DNA from: Methylococcaceae bacterium NSP1-2
Lineage (GTDB): Bacteria; Pseudomonadota; Gammaproteobacteria; Methylococcales; Methylomonadaceae
DNA: 6,219 nucleotides
Reading direction: 5' to 3'
Assembly: GCA_002256685.1 (NCBI GenBank)
Contig: NQJH01000196.1
Coordinates: 1 to 6,219 of the forward strand
The notes beneath the pieces are model-generated. The model worked only from the letters and a program-made list of their open reading frames with translations. It was not told the DNA's origin and made no database searches. Shown here in pieces: positions 1 through 6,219 of this stretch (positions within the stretch are counted from its first letter, which is position 1; every line of letters begins with the position of its first letter). The translations under genes were made by a program, and so were the position numbers.

Positions 1-2
1 CA

Positions 3-650
3 GCGGGTAAATATGAACTGAAGCTGGAGTTATTCAAAAGTGACGGCTCACTGGTGAATCTGAGTGATGCAGGAGTATTACTCAAAGTCCCTACTATTGC
101 CGCTCCATTCGGCGTGGGTACAGTACCTACACAAGTGGTCGCACACTATCCAGCGCAAATTACTGATATGGAAGACCGCGTAATTCGTGACGTTGCGGGT
201 AAAATTGTTGCTTTCCGATTGGTATTGCATGTTGATAACAATAATTGTCAGGCAGTGATTTACCCTGTGAGTATTAACGGTACTGCCGCTGATAGCTGTG
301 GTTTCTTACAATACTCAGTTGGTGACAACGTGCATGTATCATACTGGGCGTATCACCCTAACAATTTTGCTTCGTTCAATTTCACCATCGCACGCGGTAG
401 TGCAGGGGTGATAGAAAGTGCGAGCGGTGCAGTAGGTGCTAGCCCTGTCAATGGCTATGTTCGTGATGCCAGTAGCGTGTTCAGTAAAGACGTGCCAGTT
501 GCAACGTTGTTGGGTGCTTGTAAAAAAGCGGCTTTCGCGGAGAATCTACATGTTAATGCGTGGGCAACCGATGGCTGGAATACGTTGAGTTATTTGAATA
601 AAGATGCCATACCCGTGGCGTTTGCATTAGAACCAAAACCAGTGGCGTAG
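3..650 (+). CDS. Unrecognised protein, C-terminal 215 residues (5' end outside window)
   Basis: The frame is open from the first complete codon at position 3 to the TAG at 648-650, so the gene begins before the window. A GTG at 54 could be taken as a start, but no Shine-Dalgarno-like sequence precedes it. The upstream codons also read as sensible protein (AGKYELKLELFKSDGSLVN), continuous with what follows. I do not recognise the family. The visible part is rich in beta-strand-like alternation (for example IVAFRLVLHVD and ASFNFTIARG), Gly, Ala, Val and Asn. It has few charged residues and three cysteines (residues 82, 99 and 173 of the visible part). I see no transmembrane segment. The opening stretch suggests the end of a beta-sandwich repeat, followed by a separate C-terminal domain. 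A surface-exposed or exported multidomain protein is a reasonable guess, but the signal peptide region is not in view. It is convergent with ftsH and shares its terminator. Confidence 0.75.
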   Translation, partial: AGKYELKLELFKSDGSLVNLSDAGVLLKVPTIAAPFGVGTVPTQVVAHYPAQITDMEDRVIRDVAGKIVAFRLVLHVDNNNCQAVIYPVSINGTAADSCGFLQYSVGDNVHVSYWAYHPNNFASFNFTIARGSAGVIESASGAVGASPVNGYVRDASSVFSKDVPVATLLGACKKAAFAENLHVNAWATDGWNTLSYLNKDAIPVAFALEPKPVA

Positions 651-668
651 CACTACGCGGAGAAAATA

Positions 669-696
669 GCCTCCCCGTCATAACTGGCGGGGAGGC
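669..696. terminator. Bidirectional intrinsic terminator between convergent genes
   Basis: Twelve-base arms at 669-680 and 685-696 pair around a four-base TAAC loop. Eleven pairs are Watson-Crick and one (678/687) is G-T, and most of the stem is G+C. On the minus strand the hairpin is followed by TATTTTCT, a fair U-tract for transcripts coming from ftsH. On the plus strand it is followed by TTATTCTA, a weaker tract, 18 bases after the stop of the upstream gene. Its position between two converging genes fits termination of both. Confidence 0.82.
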
Positions 697-711
697 TTAT
701 TCTAAAGCTAA

Positions 712-742
712 GACCTATTAGGTTTTAAAAACCTGACAGGTC
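712..742. repeat. Near-perfect intergenic palindrome, possible dispersed repeat
   Basis: The outer arms GACCT (712-716) and AGGTC (738-742) pair. Inside them AGGTTT (720-725) pairs with AAACCT (729-734) around a three-base loop. Of the three positions between the arms, one pairs, one is G-T and one (717/737) is mismatched. The right half read backwards is GACCTGTCAGGTTTTT and the left half is GACCTATTAGGTTTT. I recall very similar palindromes scattered between genes in filamentous sulfur bacteria, cyanobacteria and Bacteroidetes, but this is memory, not a search. There is no good U-tract on either side, so it is less likely to be a second terminator. Only one copy is in the window. Confidence 0.6.
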
Positions 743-768
743 ACTATTCAGAAACGAAGCGTGTTTAA

Positions 769-2166
769 TTAAGAATGTCCAGCCATCAACGCTAACATCT
801 CTTCGCGCTGAATCACTTCTTTTTCTTGTAACAGCTCGGACAGTTTGTCGAGTAATACGCGTTTTTGACTCAAAATATCCTGCGCCCGTTGTTCGGCATC
901 ATCTATCAAACTTCTGATTTCACTATCGATTTGACGGGCGGTTTCTTCGCTGTAATTGCGTTGATCGGTGACTTCACCGGTAAGAAATTGTAATTGTTGC
1001 CGATGCCCGTAAATCAAAGATCCTAGGGTTTTGCTCATGCCTAAATAACACACCATATTGCGGGCAATGTCGCTGGCTTTTTCCAGATCATTTTGCGCAC
1101 CCGTTGATATGCTGCCTAATACCAAGGCTTCGGCGACACGTCCACCCATTAAAATCGCCATTTGGTCTTTGAGTTCAACTTCAGTGGAGAGATATTTTTC
1201 TTCTACCGGCAGTTGCAGAGTAAAACCCAATGCTGAAACGCCACGCGGAATAATGGAGATTTTATGCACCGGTTCACCGGTGGCTACATTTTCAGCAACG
1301 ATAGCATGACCTGCTTCATGTATGGCGACGCGGCGTTTTTCGGTGAGCGTCAAGACACGATTTTTCTTTTCAGGTCCAGCCATGACTCTATCTATCGCGG
1401 CTTCAAAATCAATCATAGTGACGGTGTTGCGTCCTGATCTTGCCGCAAAAATTGCGGCTTCATTGGCTATATTGGACAAATCAGCACCGACAAAACCAGC
1501 GGTGCGTTTTGCTACCACCGTTAAATCGGTATCTTTATCCAACTGCATGGCTTTAGTGTGTAAGTTCAAAATTGCGACGCGATCTGACAAGTTGGGTTTA
1601 TCAACCACAATTTGTCTATCGAAACGTCCCGCGCGTAATAGGGCTTTATCAAGAACTTCAGGGCGATTGGTTGCCGCCATCACCACCACGCCAGCGGTAG
1701 AATCAAAGCCGTCCATATCGGTCAGTAGTTGATTAAGGGTTTGTTCGCGTTCATCGTTACCGCCCATCACTACCGCACCACTACGCGAACGACCGATGGC
1801 ATCAAGCTCGTCAATAAAAATAATGCACGGGGCTTTTTGTCGGGCTTGTTCAAATAAATCCCGCACTCGCGCCGCGCCAACACCGACAAACAGCTCAATA
1901 AATTCTGAGGCACTGATATTAAAAAACGGTACATTGGCTTCACCCGAAACAGCCCGCGCCAGCAAGGTTTTACCGGTACCCGGTGCGCCCACTAGCAACA
2001 CACCTTTAGGCATCCGTCCACCCAATTTTTGCAGTTTTTCGGGGGATTTTAAAAATTCGATAGTTTCTTTAAGTTCCTGCTTAGCACTGTCAACGCCTGC
2101 GGGGAATAACCCAGTTAAACAGCAGATTAGTGAACCAATTTTCGCCGCTACGCACGATATATTCAA
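769..2166 (-). CDS. ftsH: FtsH C-terminal part: AAA+ ATPase and M41 zinc protease domains
   Basis: This frame carries the catalytic part of FtsH. In the 465-residue frame I see Walker A GAPGTGKT (60-67), the aromatic pore loop FVG (93-95) and Walker B IIFIDE (115-120). The second region of homology has arginines R178 and R181 in LLRAGRFDR, where most relatives have LLRPGRFDR. The zinc site is HEAGH (283-287), with D360 in TGAQND as the expected third ligand, followed by a coiled-coil-like C-terminus. No key residue is missing. The TTG at 2166 has no ribosome site and its first 22 codons are only the upstream frame read out of register; true homology starts near 2100. No usable start lies beside the upstream TGA at 2090, so independent translation is doubtful. 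The LGFTLQLPVEEKYL stretch resembles the type I associate with additional FtsH copies rather than the E. coli-like one. That is an inference. Confidence 0.8.
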   Translation of the reverse strand: MNISCVAAKIGSLICCLTGLFPAGVDSAKQELKETIEFLKSPEKLQKLGGRMPKGVLLVGAPGTGKTLLARAVSGEANVPFFNISASEFIELFVGVGAARVRDLFEQARQKAPCIIFIDELDAIGRSRSGAVVMGGNDEREQTLNQLLTDMDGFDSTAGVVVMAATNRPEVLDKALLRAGRFDRQIVVDKPNLSDRVAILNLHTKAMQLDKDTDLTVVAKRTAGFVGADLSNIANEAAIFAARSGRNTVTMIDFEAAIDRVMAGPEKKNRVLTLTEKRRVAIHEAGHAIVAENVATGEPVHKISIIPRGVSALGFTLQLPVEEKYLSTEVELKDQMAILMGGRVAEALVLGSISTGAQNDLEKASDIARNMVCYLGMSKTLGSLIYGHRQQLQFLTGEVTDQRNYSEETARQIDSEIRSLIDDAEQRAQDILSQKRVLLDKLSELLQEKEVIQREEMLALMAGHS

Positions 2167-2557
2167 CGTGATGTTCTTGCAAAGTTTTTACCAAATTTTC
2201 ATCCCACAGCGGAATAGTGACAAAAACTTTGCCCTCTTTTTCACCGCTTTCGGGCTTGATTATGCCGTCAATAAAATGCTGTGTAACCACCGCTTTATCA
2301 ACTTTATTGTCATTTACTAACTGTAGAAATTTGCTATAGGGGATTTCTTCATTCTGTAGTCGCTCTATACTGTTAAACACGGACAGACCAAGAATAACTG
2401 CGAGTGCAATGAGTATCAGCCTGCCGGTGTTGCGGGGTTTATCTTCTGGCGATTGAGGTTTGAAAAAGCTATTTAACCACGCCTCACACCTTGTTAATAT
2501 CGCACTCAGGGTGTTGATAAGCGTGTGATAAATGTCTGTCAGCTTTTGTTTGTCCAT
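2090..2557 (-). CDS. ftsH: FtsH N-terminal part: first membrane helix and periplasmic domain
   Basis: The ATG at 2557 is preceded by AAGAGGT (2572-2566) with an 8-base gap, a good ribosome site. The 155-residue product has an unusually long hydrophilic or amphipathic N-terminal stretch (1-44), then a transmembrane helix (about 45-62, GRLILIALAVILGLSVF). After it comes the FtsH extracellular domain (about 70-147), recognisable from IPYSKFLQLVNDNKVDKAVV and VTIPLWDENLVKTLQEH. The FtsH match ends at WFTNLLFNWVIP, exactly where the second transmembrane helix should begin. It is followed by RRR and TGA. If made, this would be a single-pass inner-membrane protein with a periplasmic domain and no enzyme activity. 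The gene starts 49 bases after the DUF2278 stop and has its own promoter-like sequence. Confidence 0.8.
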   Translation of the reverse strand: MDKQKLTDIYHTLINTLSAILTRCEAWLNSFFKPQSPEDKPRNTGRLILIALAVILGLSVFNSIERLQNEEIPYSKFLQLVNDNKVDKAVVTQHFIDGIIKPESGEKEGKVFVTIPLWDENLVKTLQEHHVEYIVRSGENWFTNLLFNWVIPRRR

Positions 2558-2595
2558 TGTTGTTTACCTCTTAAAAAATAAAACGCCAAATTAAG

Positions 2596-2624
2596 ATTAT
2601 CTGCCTTTAAAACAACACTGTCCA
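2596..2624 (-). promoter_or_regulatory. Sigma70-like promoter for ftsH
   Basis: On the minus strand TGGACA (2624-2619) and GATAAT (2601-2596) are separated by exactly 17 bases, each matching the consensus at five of six positions. Transcription would start near 2589, leaving a leader of about 30 bases before the ftsH ATG at 2557. The -35 box lies inside the last codons of the DUF2278 gene. It is sequence match only, so ftsH could also be read from upstream. Confidence 0.45.
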
Positions 2625-3635
2625 GCCACTACGCGCTGCTTGTTCTTTGGTATAAGACACACCGTGTTGTTTTATGCCCTTGGGATTGAGCAGGGTAATA
2701 ATGCCGCCATTGTTACTCAGCTTCGCCCCCTTGCCAGTCAGTCTCACAACACCCGTCGCGCCGGGATTAAGTAACACGTTACCGATAGCTGAACGGGTTT
2801 TATTGCTATCGGCAATAAACCAACCTGACAAATCAATAACAGTGGGCGACAGATTAATTAACGTAACCGTCTCTTCACCCTTATCTTCGACTTTTTCTGG
2901 ATTGATCAGTGCGGCGATAATCTGCACACTTGATTCCTCACCATTAGCAATCGTATGTCCCGTGTGATCGTCGGTATGCCAGCTTTGTGATTGAAAGGCG
3001 AGAAAAACAGCAACCCATTGTTCTGGAAAAACCTCAACGCCAATGCCTTCTATTACTTTATCTATGCTCGGAAAATGAAACAGTAAGCCGCCATCTTGCC
3101 AAACGCCATCATCCTTAACAAAGGCACCGACGTTGCCTTGATTCATGTGAATATCATGAATACCGTTGCCGGGTAGAAAGCCAAAATATTTATCTTTTAT
3201 TTTTGCTTCAGGTCCCCAGCGTTCCCCAAACGCATAAATGCTTGCCCGTTCGTCACCAATGGCGCGTTGCACATAGGCATCTATTTTTTCGTTAAGATCA
3301 TTATCAGGACCGGGAACATTATGTGGCAAGGGGCGCATTTGTTTAGGATCAAACAGATTGCCGCGTATGAAATCCAATGCCATTTTGTTAGGCGCACTTT
3401 GCAGCGCGGTAAATCCCATCGCCAGCCCGCCCAGTTTTTCCAAAATGGGATGCTGAAAATCATCAATAATCAAATACAATAATTCTGAGGGGGCTAAATT
3501 GGATTTCACATTAATGGCAATACGGTAGTCAGTCGTATCGTCGATAAGATGCACTTCATAGTGTGGGCTTGATCCTTGCCCAATAATTTTTTTGATGGCT
3601 TTCCCTTTTAGCACACCATATTTTTTAAGTGACAT
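2607..3635 (-). CDS. YukJ-family (DUF2278) protein with C-terminal lamin-tail-like domain
   Basis: The first 230 or so residues match what I know of the YukJ/DUF2278 family, whose biochemical role is unknown. The landmarks are the opening KKYGVLKGKAI, GSSPHYEVHLIDD (21-33), YRIAINVKS (37-45), DFIRGNLFD (88-96), PGPDNDLN (108-115), YAFGERWGPE (134-143), GFLPGNGIHDIHMNQGN (152-168) and FQSQSWHTDDHTGH (214-227). The clustered His and Asp residues in the last two could bind metal or act catalytically; that is inference. Residues about 250-342 look like a lamin-tail (LTD) beta-sandwich, with VTLINLSPTVIDLSGWFIAD followed by LLNPGATGVVRL and a GGIITLLNPKG strand. There is no signal peptide or membrane helix, so the product is probably cytoplasmic. 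The ATG is preceded by TTGGAGG (3646-3640) with a short 4-base gap. It lies 61 bases after the GH13 gene and 49 before ftsH, so cotranscription is plausible. Confidence 0.88.
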   Translation of the reverse strand: MSLKKYGVLKGKAIKKIIGQGSSPHYEVHLIDDTTDYRIAINVKSNLAPSELLYLIIDDFQHPILEKLGGLAMGFTALQSAPNKMALDFIRGNLFDPKQMRPLPHNVPGPDNDLNEKIDAYVQRAIGDERASIYAFGERWGPEAKIKDKYFGFLPGNGIHDIHMNQGNVGAFVKDDGVWQDGGLLFHFPSIDKVIEGIGVEVFPEQWVAVFLAFQSQSWHTDDHTGHTIANGEESSVQIIAALINPEKVEDKGEETVTLINLSPTVIDLSGWFIADSNKTRSAIGNVLLNPGATGVVRLTGKGAKLSNNGGIITLLNPKGIKQHGVSYTKEQAARSGWTVLF

Positions 3636-3696
3636 GATTCCTCCAAGGGAATAGATTGATTGCGTATCGAGATGGTTATAATAAGTTCTTTAAATA

Positions 3697-6099
3697 TCAC
3701 TGCTTAACAAACACCACAAAACCATTGGCGGGAATTGTCACGTTGAGACGACCTTGATTAGAAGAAATAATTGCCCCACCATTCCCGATATTTTGACCAC
3801 CATAAATAGCGGCATCGCTGTTGAAAACTTCTTTCCAACGGGCGTTAGGAATAGCCAGTAAATCTTTTTCAATGACATAGCCATTAAAGGCAGTATTGTT
3901 TAGGCTTGCGATGATAATCACTTCTTCGTCACCACTCCAACGTTTGAAAGCAAGCACTCGATTGGGATTGTACGCATGGAGAATGTCAATGTTGTGGCTG
4001 CGAATGGAACGCAGGCGGCGGCTGAGGGTGATGAGTTCTTGATAAAAGCGAAATAGCTTTTTGCCATCCCCGTTCCGTTCACCGAGTATGTCTTCACGAT
4101 TTAATAGAAATTGATTGTAGGTATAGGGTTTTCGCGCCCCGATTTCTTCACCCATAAAAAACATCGGTGTACCAGCGGAGAATAGGGAAAAGCCGAAACA
4201 GACGCGAGAGCGTGCTTCTGCAAACAGGCGCGTGTTATCAAACAGGAAACCATTAACGGCGGTTACTATTGTTCTAGCTGTACCGCCCGCATTACCTGCT
4301 TCGTCGTGCGATTCGTGGAACACCACTTGGTCGTAGCGACTGTTCAATAGATTATTAGCAAACCCGTCCATTTTGAGAGGTTCGTTACCGCCGAATCCAG
4401 CCGTTTTTAAAAGCCGCGCTTTGTCTCCCGCCATGTCGGAATCACCGATCAAACTGTGATAGAAGGCTAATTCCCACTTGGCGTTAAAACCCAATCCGCC
4501 TTGTGCGGGTGATTTAGTCACCGCATCCCAGCCTGTGTGATCTTCTGCAATTAGCATCACTGTGGGCTTAATCATGTGTAGCGTACGACTCCATTCCCGC
4601 AGAAACTTCTGCCCGAAAATGTTGGCACTGCCGATTGAACGCCCATCCGCATGAAGCGCGTTGTCGCGGTGAATAGCCTGAGTCAAGTCTACGCGCAAGC
4701 CATCAACGTGCATTTCTTCAATGAGAAAGGCAGCGGCACTAATGAATTGTTGGCGTACAGCTTCTTCCCAAAAACGCGGTGTGTAGCCCGTAGAACCGTT
4801 GTCAAGATAGCCACCATCGGGGAAGCTGTAATTAGAAGAACGACCTTCATACCAATAATAGATATTCTCTTCGGGAGTATTCGAATCGTATTGCCACTCG
4901 GCACGTTCAGCGTCTGGCGTGTAGTGATTGTAAACCACGTCTTGAATAACAAGGATGCCGCGTCTATGGCATTCGCGGACAAAATGGCGGTATTTGTCAC
5001 GTCCACCCGCACTGGATTCAATACAATAATGGTGACTGTTGCCATAGCCCCATCCAGCCTCACCCTTAAATTCTGCCAACGGTAGCAACTCGATGGCGTT
5101 TATGCCAAGCTCAACAAGATGATCCAAAAAGACCAACGCATCACTTAAATTGCCAATACCTTGATGGTCAAATCCTAATGATCCGATATGTAATTCGTAA
5201 ATAACGAGGTCTTCTAAGCGGGTGGGGATGGGTAAACCCGCCGTGAATTCTGTCGCCCAAAATTCTTCAGATGGAATGAGTTCGGGTTGTTTTCCTGAAG
5301 GCGTGGATTCAAAATCCTTGCGGACTACATCGGGATCGATGATTACGCTACAACTAACGCTACCGTCTAAGTCTTCAACCGTTCCTAACCACGCCTTGCC
5401 ATTGGGGTCGTTGTCGCCTTTGCCAATTTGGCTGCGCGAAAAAATATCAGTGCGATAGACGGTTTCGCCCTGAGCGTTTTTAATGCGGTACATATAAGGC
5501 AGACTTTTAAAAGCTTCATAATCGCCTTGTGGCTCACTTTCCCAAATGCCATCCGCTAGACGTGAAAGTGCGACGACAGGTTGCATCGTATCAATCCCCA
5601 TCCCGTCATTGGCAATGTAGCCATGAGCAAGGTTTCCAAACACCACGTCCACTTTTTGCGCATTAGGTGCCCAAACGGCAAAATGCAAATTGGGCGTGGC
5701 ATTTTCGGCAACAAAATATTTGTTAGCTCCTAGACGGCGACCATAAGTAAAGTAATAGCGTTCGACCTGAGACGAGGTTTCACTGAGCCTAAACTGGCGA
5801 TAACGTTCTGCGGAGTTAATATCGTGTACTTCAGTCGGAATACCCCAAAAATTCGCGCCTTGCGGTCCATCGAGAACCACGCCCCATTTGAATAGCTTAT
5901 CTTGGTCGGCAAGATCAAATATGACTGATGCCAAGAAGTTTGGGCAGCCGTCTATTCCTAGTTCTTCCTGCATCGGAATCTCTGTCCAGTTATCCGAATA
6001 TCGACCCTTATCATCCCAGCTGCCGCGTAAACGGGCATTACGGAAAATAGTTCTTTTCAGACCGGTGATAAAGTGAAACTCCACTGTTTGCATGTTCAT
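3697..6099 (-). CDS. GH13 alpha-glucan enzyme, branching-enzyme/alpha-amylase-like
   Basis: This 800-residue protein belongs to the alpha-amylase superfamily (GH13), which cleaves or transfers alpha-1,4-linked glucose. An N-terminal beta domain (about 5-93) may bind carbohydrate, and a CBM48-like domain follows (from about 135; NLHFAVWAPNAQKVDVVFG). The TIM barrel (about 295-698) shows IYELHIGSLG, ELLPLAEF and GWGY (349-352). The four catalytic regions are DVVYNH (387-392), GLRVDLTQAI with nucleophile D471, LIAEDHTG with acid/base E519, and HESHDE with H598 and D599. A C-terminal beta domain closes it. All catalytic residues are present. The motifs fall between branching enzymes (AED, SHDE) and trehalohydrolases (GLRVD, HDEAGN), so branching, hydrolysis or another transfer on glycogen-like glucan cannot be separated. 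There is no convincing signal peptide. I chose the ATG at 6099 for its ribosome site; a GTG at 6150 would add 17 residues but has no site. Confidence 0.88.
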   Translation of the reverse strand: MNMQTVEFHFITGLKRTIFRNARLRGSWDDKGRYSDNWTEIPMQEELGIDGCPNFLASVIFDLADQDKLFKWGVVLDGPQGANFWGIPTEVHDINSAERYRQFRLSETSSQVERYYFTYGRRLGANKYFVAENATPNLHFAVWAPNAQKVDVVFGNLAHGYIANDGMGIDTMQPVVALSRLADGIWESEPQGDYEAFKSLPYMYRIKNAQGETVYRTDIFSRSQIGKGDNDPNGKAWLGTVEDLDGSVSCSVIIDPDVVRKDFESTPSGKQPELIPSEEFWATEFTAGLPIPTRLEDLVIYELHIGSLGFDHQGIGNLSDALVFLDHLVELGINAIELLPLAEFKGEAGWGYGNSHHYCIESSAGGRDKYRHFVRECHRRGILVIQDVVYNHYTPDAERAEWQYDSNTPEENIYYWYEGRSSNYSFPDGGYLDNGSTGYTPRFWEEAVRQQFISAAAFLIEEMHVDGLRVDLTQAIHRDNALHADGRSIGSANIFGQKFLREWSRTLHMIKPTVMLIAEDHTGWDAVTKSPAQGGLGFNAKWELAFYHSLIGDSDMAGDKARLLKTAGFGGNEPLKMDGFANNLLNSRYDQVVFHESHDEAGNAGGTARTIVTAVNGFLFDNTRLFAEARSRVCFGFSLFSAGTPMFFMGEEIGARKPYTYNQFLLNREDILGERNGDGKKLFRFYQELITLSRRLRSIRSHNIDILHAYNPNRVLAFKRWSGDEEVIIIASLNNTAFNGYVIEKDLLAIPNARWKEVFNSDAAIYGGQNIGNGGAIISSNQGRLNVTIPANGFVVFVKQ

Positions 6100-6107
6100 A
6101 ATATTTT

Positions 6108-6114
6108 CTCTCTT
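6108..6114 (-). promoter_or_regulatory. Ribosome binding site choosing the GH13 start at 6099
   Basis: AAGAGAG reads on the minus strand from 6114 to 6108, 8 bases before the ATG at 6099. The alternative GTG at 6150 is preceded only by ATAAGTTGGC, which has no AGGAG-like core, and lies almost on the predicted transcription start. A second in-frame ATG at 6093 is too far away to be preferred. Confidence 0.55.
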
Positions 6115-6130
6115 GGCAGTTACCAATGAA

Positions 6131-6150
6131 GTGAAAAATAGTTTTTTCAC
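6131..6150. repeat. Perfect inverted repeat in the GH13 leader, possible operator or hairpin
   Basis: GTGAAAAA (6131-6138) and TTTTTCAC (6143-6150) form perfect 8-base arms around four bases. The repeat lies just downstream of the candidate -10 box of the GH13 gene and upstream of its ribosome site. It could be a repressor operator at the start point or a stem at the 5' end of the mRNA. The A/T-rich arms make a weak hairpin, so operator is somewhat more likely. Chance is also possible in A/T-rich DNA. Confidence 0.4.
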
Positions 6151-6155
6151 GCCAA

Positions 6156-6184
6156 CTTATCGATTCGTGTTAATTCTTTTCCAA
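6156..6184 (-). promoter_or_regulatory. Weak sigma70-like promoter for the GH13 gene
   Basis: TTGGAA (6184-6179) and GATAAG (6161-6156) on the minus strand are 17 bases apart, each matching the consensus at four of six positions. Transcription would begin near 6149 with a leader of about 50 bases. The match is modest. It is the best pair I see in the 120 bases upstream of the gene. Confidence 0.3.
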
Positions 6185-6219
6185 CTTTAAAGCCCGAATT
6201 CCTTGGTTGCGATGTATTC

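Larger units (their letters stand above)
769..2557 (-). pseudogene. ftsH: ftsH-family gene broken by an internal out-of-frame deletion
   Basis: The two open frames 2557-2090 and 2166-769 together make one FtsH (ATP-dependent membrane zinc metalloprotease) in the right order. They lie in different frames and lack the middle. Upstream protein is FtsH-like as far as NWVIP (codon ending at 2102) and is followed by three foreign residues and a TGA. FtsH-like sequence resumes at AGVDSAKQEL from 2100 in the other frame. A typical FtsH, recalled from E. coli, has about 45 residues between these points: the second transmembrane helix, the glycine-rich linker and the first strand of the AAA+ domain (TFADV). 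A single deletion with its junction near 2101 explains both the loss and the frame change. Without the second helix the ATPase and protease domains would not be placed on the cytoplasmic side, so a working enzyme is unlikely. A sequencing or assembly error gives the same picture. Confidence 0.75.

Noticed and set aside
54..56. GTG as the start of a complete 198-residue gene
   Set aside because: No ribosome site precedes it, and the open frame with protein-like sequence continues to the window edge.
1796..2320. Long open frame of 174 codons on the + strand opposite ftsH
   Set aside because: It is antisense to clear FtsH coding sequence in both halves, has no recognisable domain or ribosome site, and is a frame shadow. 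The same holds for the + frames at 1058-1309 and 1322-1732.
3636..3696. TTATTATAAC in the gap before the DUF2278 gene as a -10 box
   Set aside because: The only TTG-containing -35 candidate (TTGTTA) is about 21 bases away from TATTAT, too far for a sigma70 promoter.
4651..5085. Open frames on both strands inside the GH13 gene (+ 4651-5085, - 5063-4689)
   Set aside because: The region encodes the GH13 barrel including DVVYNH; these are other-frame readings with no protein-like motifs.
5760..5785. GACCTGAGACGAGGTTT, resembling the palindrome at 712-742
   Set aside because: It lies within GH13 coding sequence, and the inner bases neither match the repeat nor form its palindrome.
6100..6150. 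MKKLFFTSLVTA at the alternative GTG start as a signal peptide
   Set aside because: The hydrophobic run is too short and is followed at once by KREN; the GTG lacks a ribosome site and overlaps the leader inverted repeat.

Overview
The window reads as ordinary proteobacterial chromosome, most likely from a gammaproteobacterium. The basis is the style of the FtsH, YukJ-type and GH13 proteins. A palindromic intergenic repeat resembles one I recall from filamentous sulfur bacteria (Beggiatoa/Thiothrix-like), among others. The genus-level idea is a weak inference made without any database search.

Layout. On the + strand, positions 3-650 hold the 3' end of a gene whose start lies before the window; I do not recognise its product. 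It converges on a minus-strand group. The 118-base convergent gap holds a strong hairpin that fits a bidirectional terminator (669-696) and a near-perfect palindrome (712-742). Reading leftwards on the minus strand are a large GH13 alpha-glucan enzyme (6099-3697), a YukJ/DUF2278 protein with a C-terminal lamin-tail-like domain (3635-2607), and an FtsH-family membrane AAA+ metalloprotease (2557-769). These genes are 61 and 49 bases apart and could be cotranscribed. There are promoter-like sequences before the GH13 gene and, with a better match, before ftsH.

The main anomaly is ftsH. It is split into two overlapping frames at about position 2101. At the junction, about 45 residues expected in FtsH are missing: the second transmembrane helix, the glycine-rich linker and the start of the AAA+ domain. 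All catalytic motifs of the downstream part are intact. This looks like one out-of-frame deletion, either a recent pseudogene of a probably accessory FtsH copy or an assembly error. I see no convincing undescribed multi-gene system; the functional link between the glucan enzyme, the YukJ-LTD protein and FtsH is unknown.
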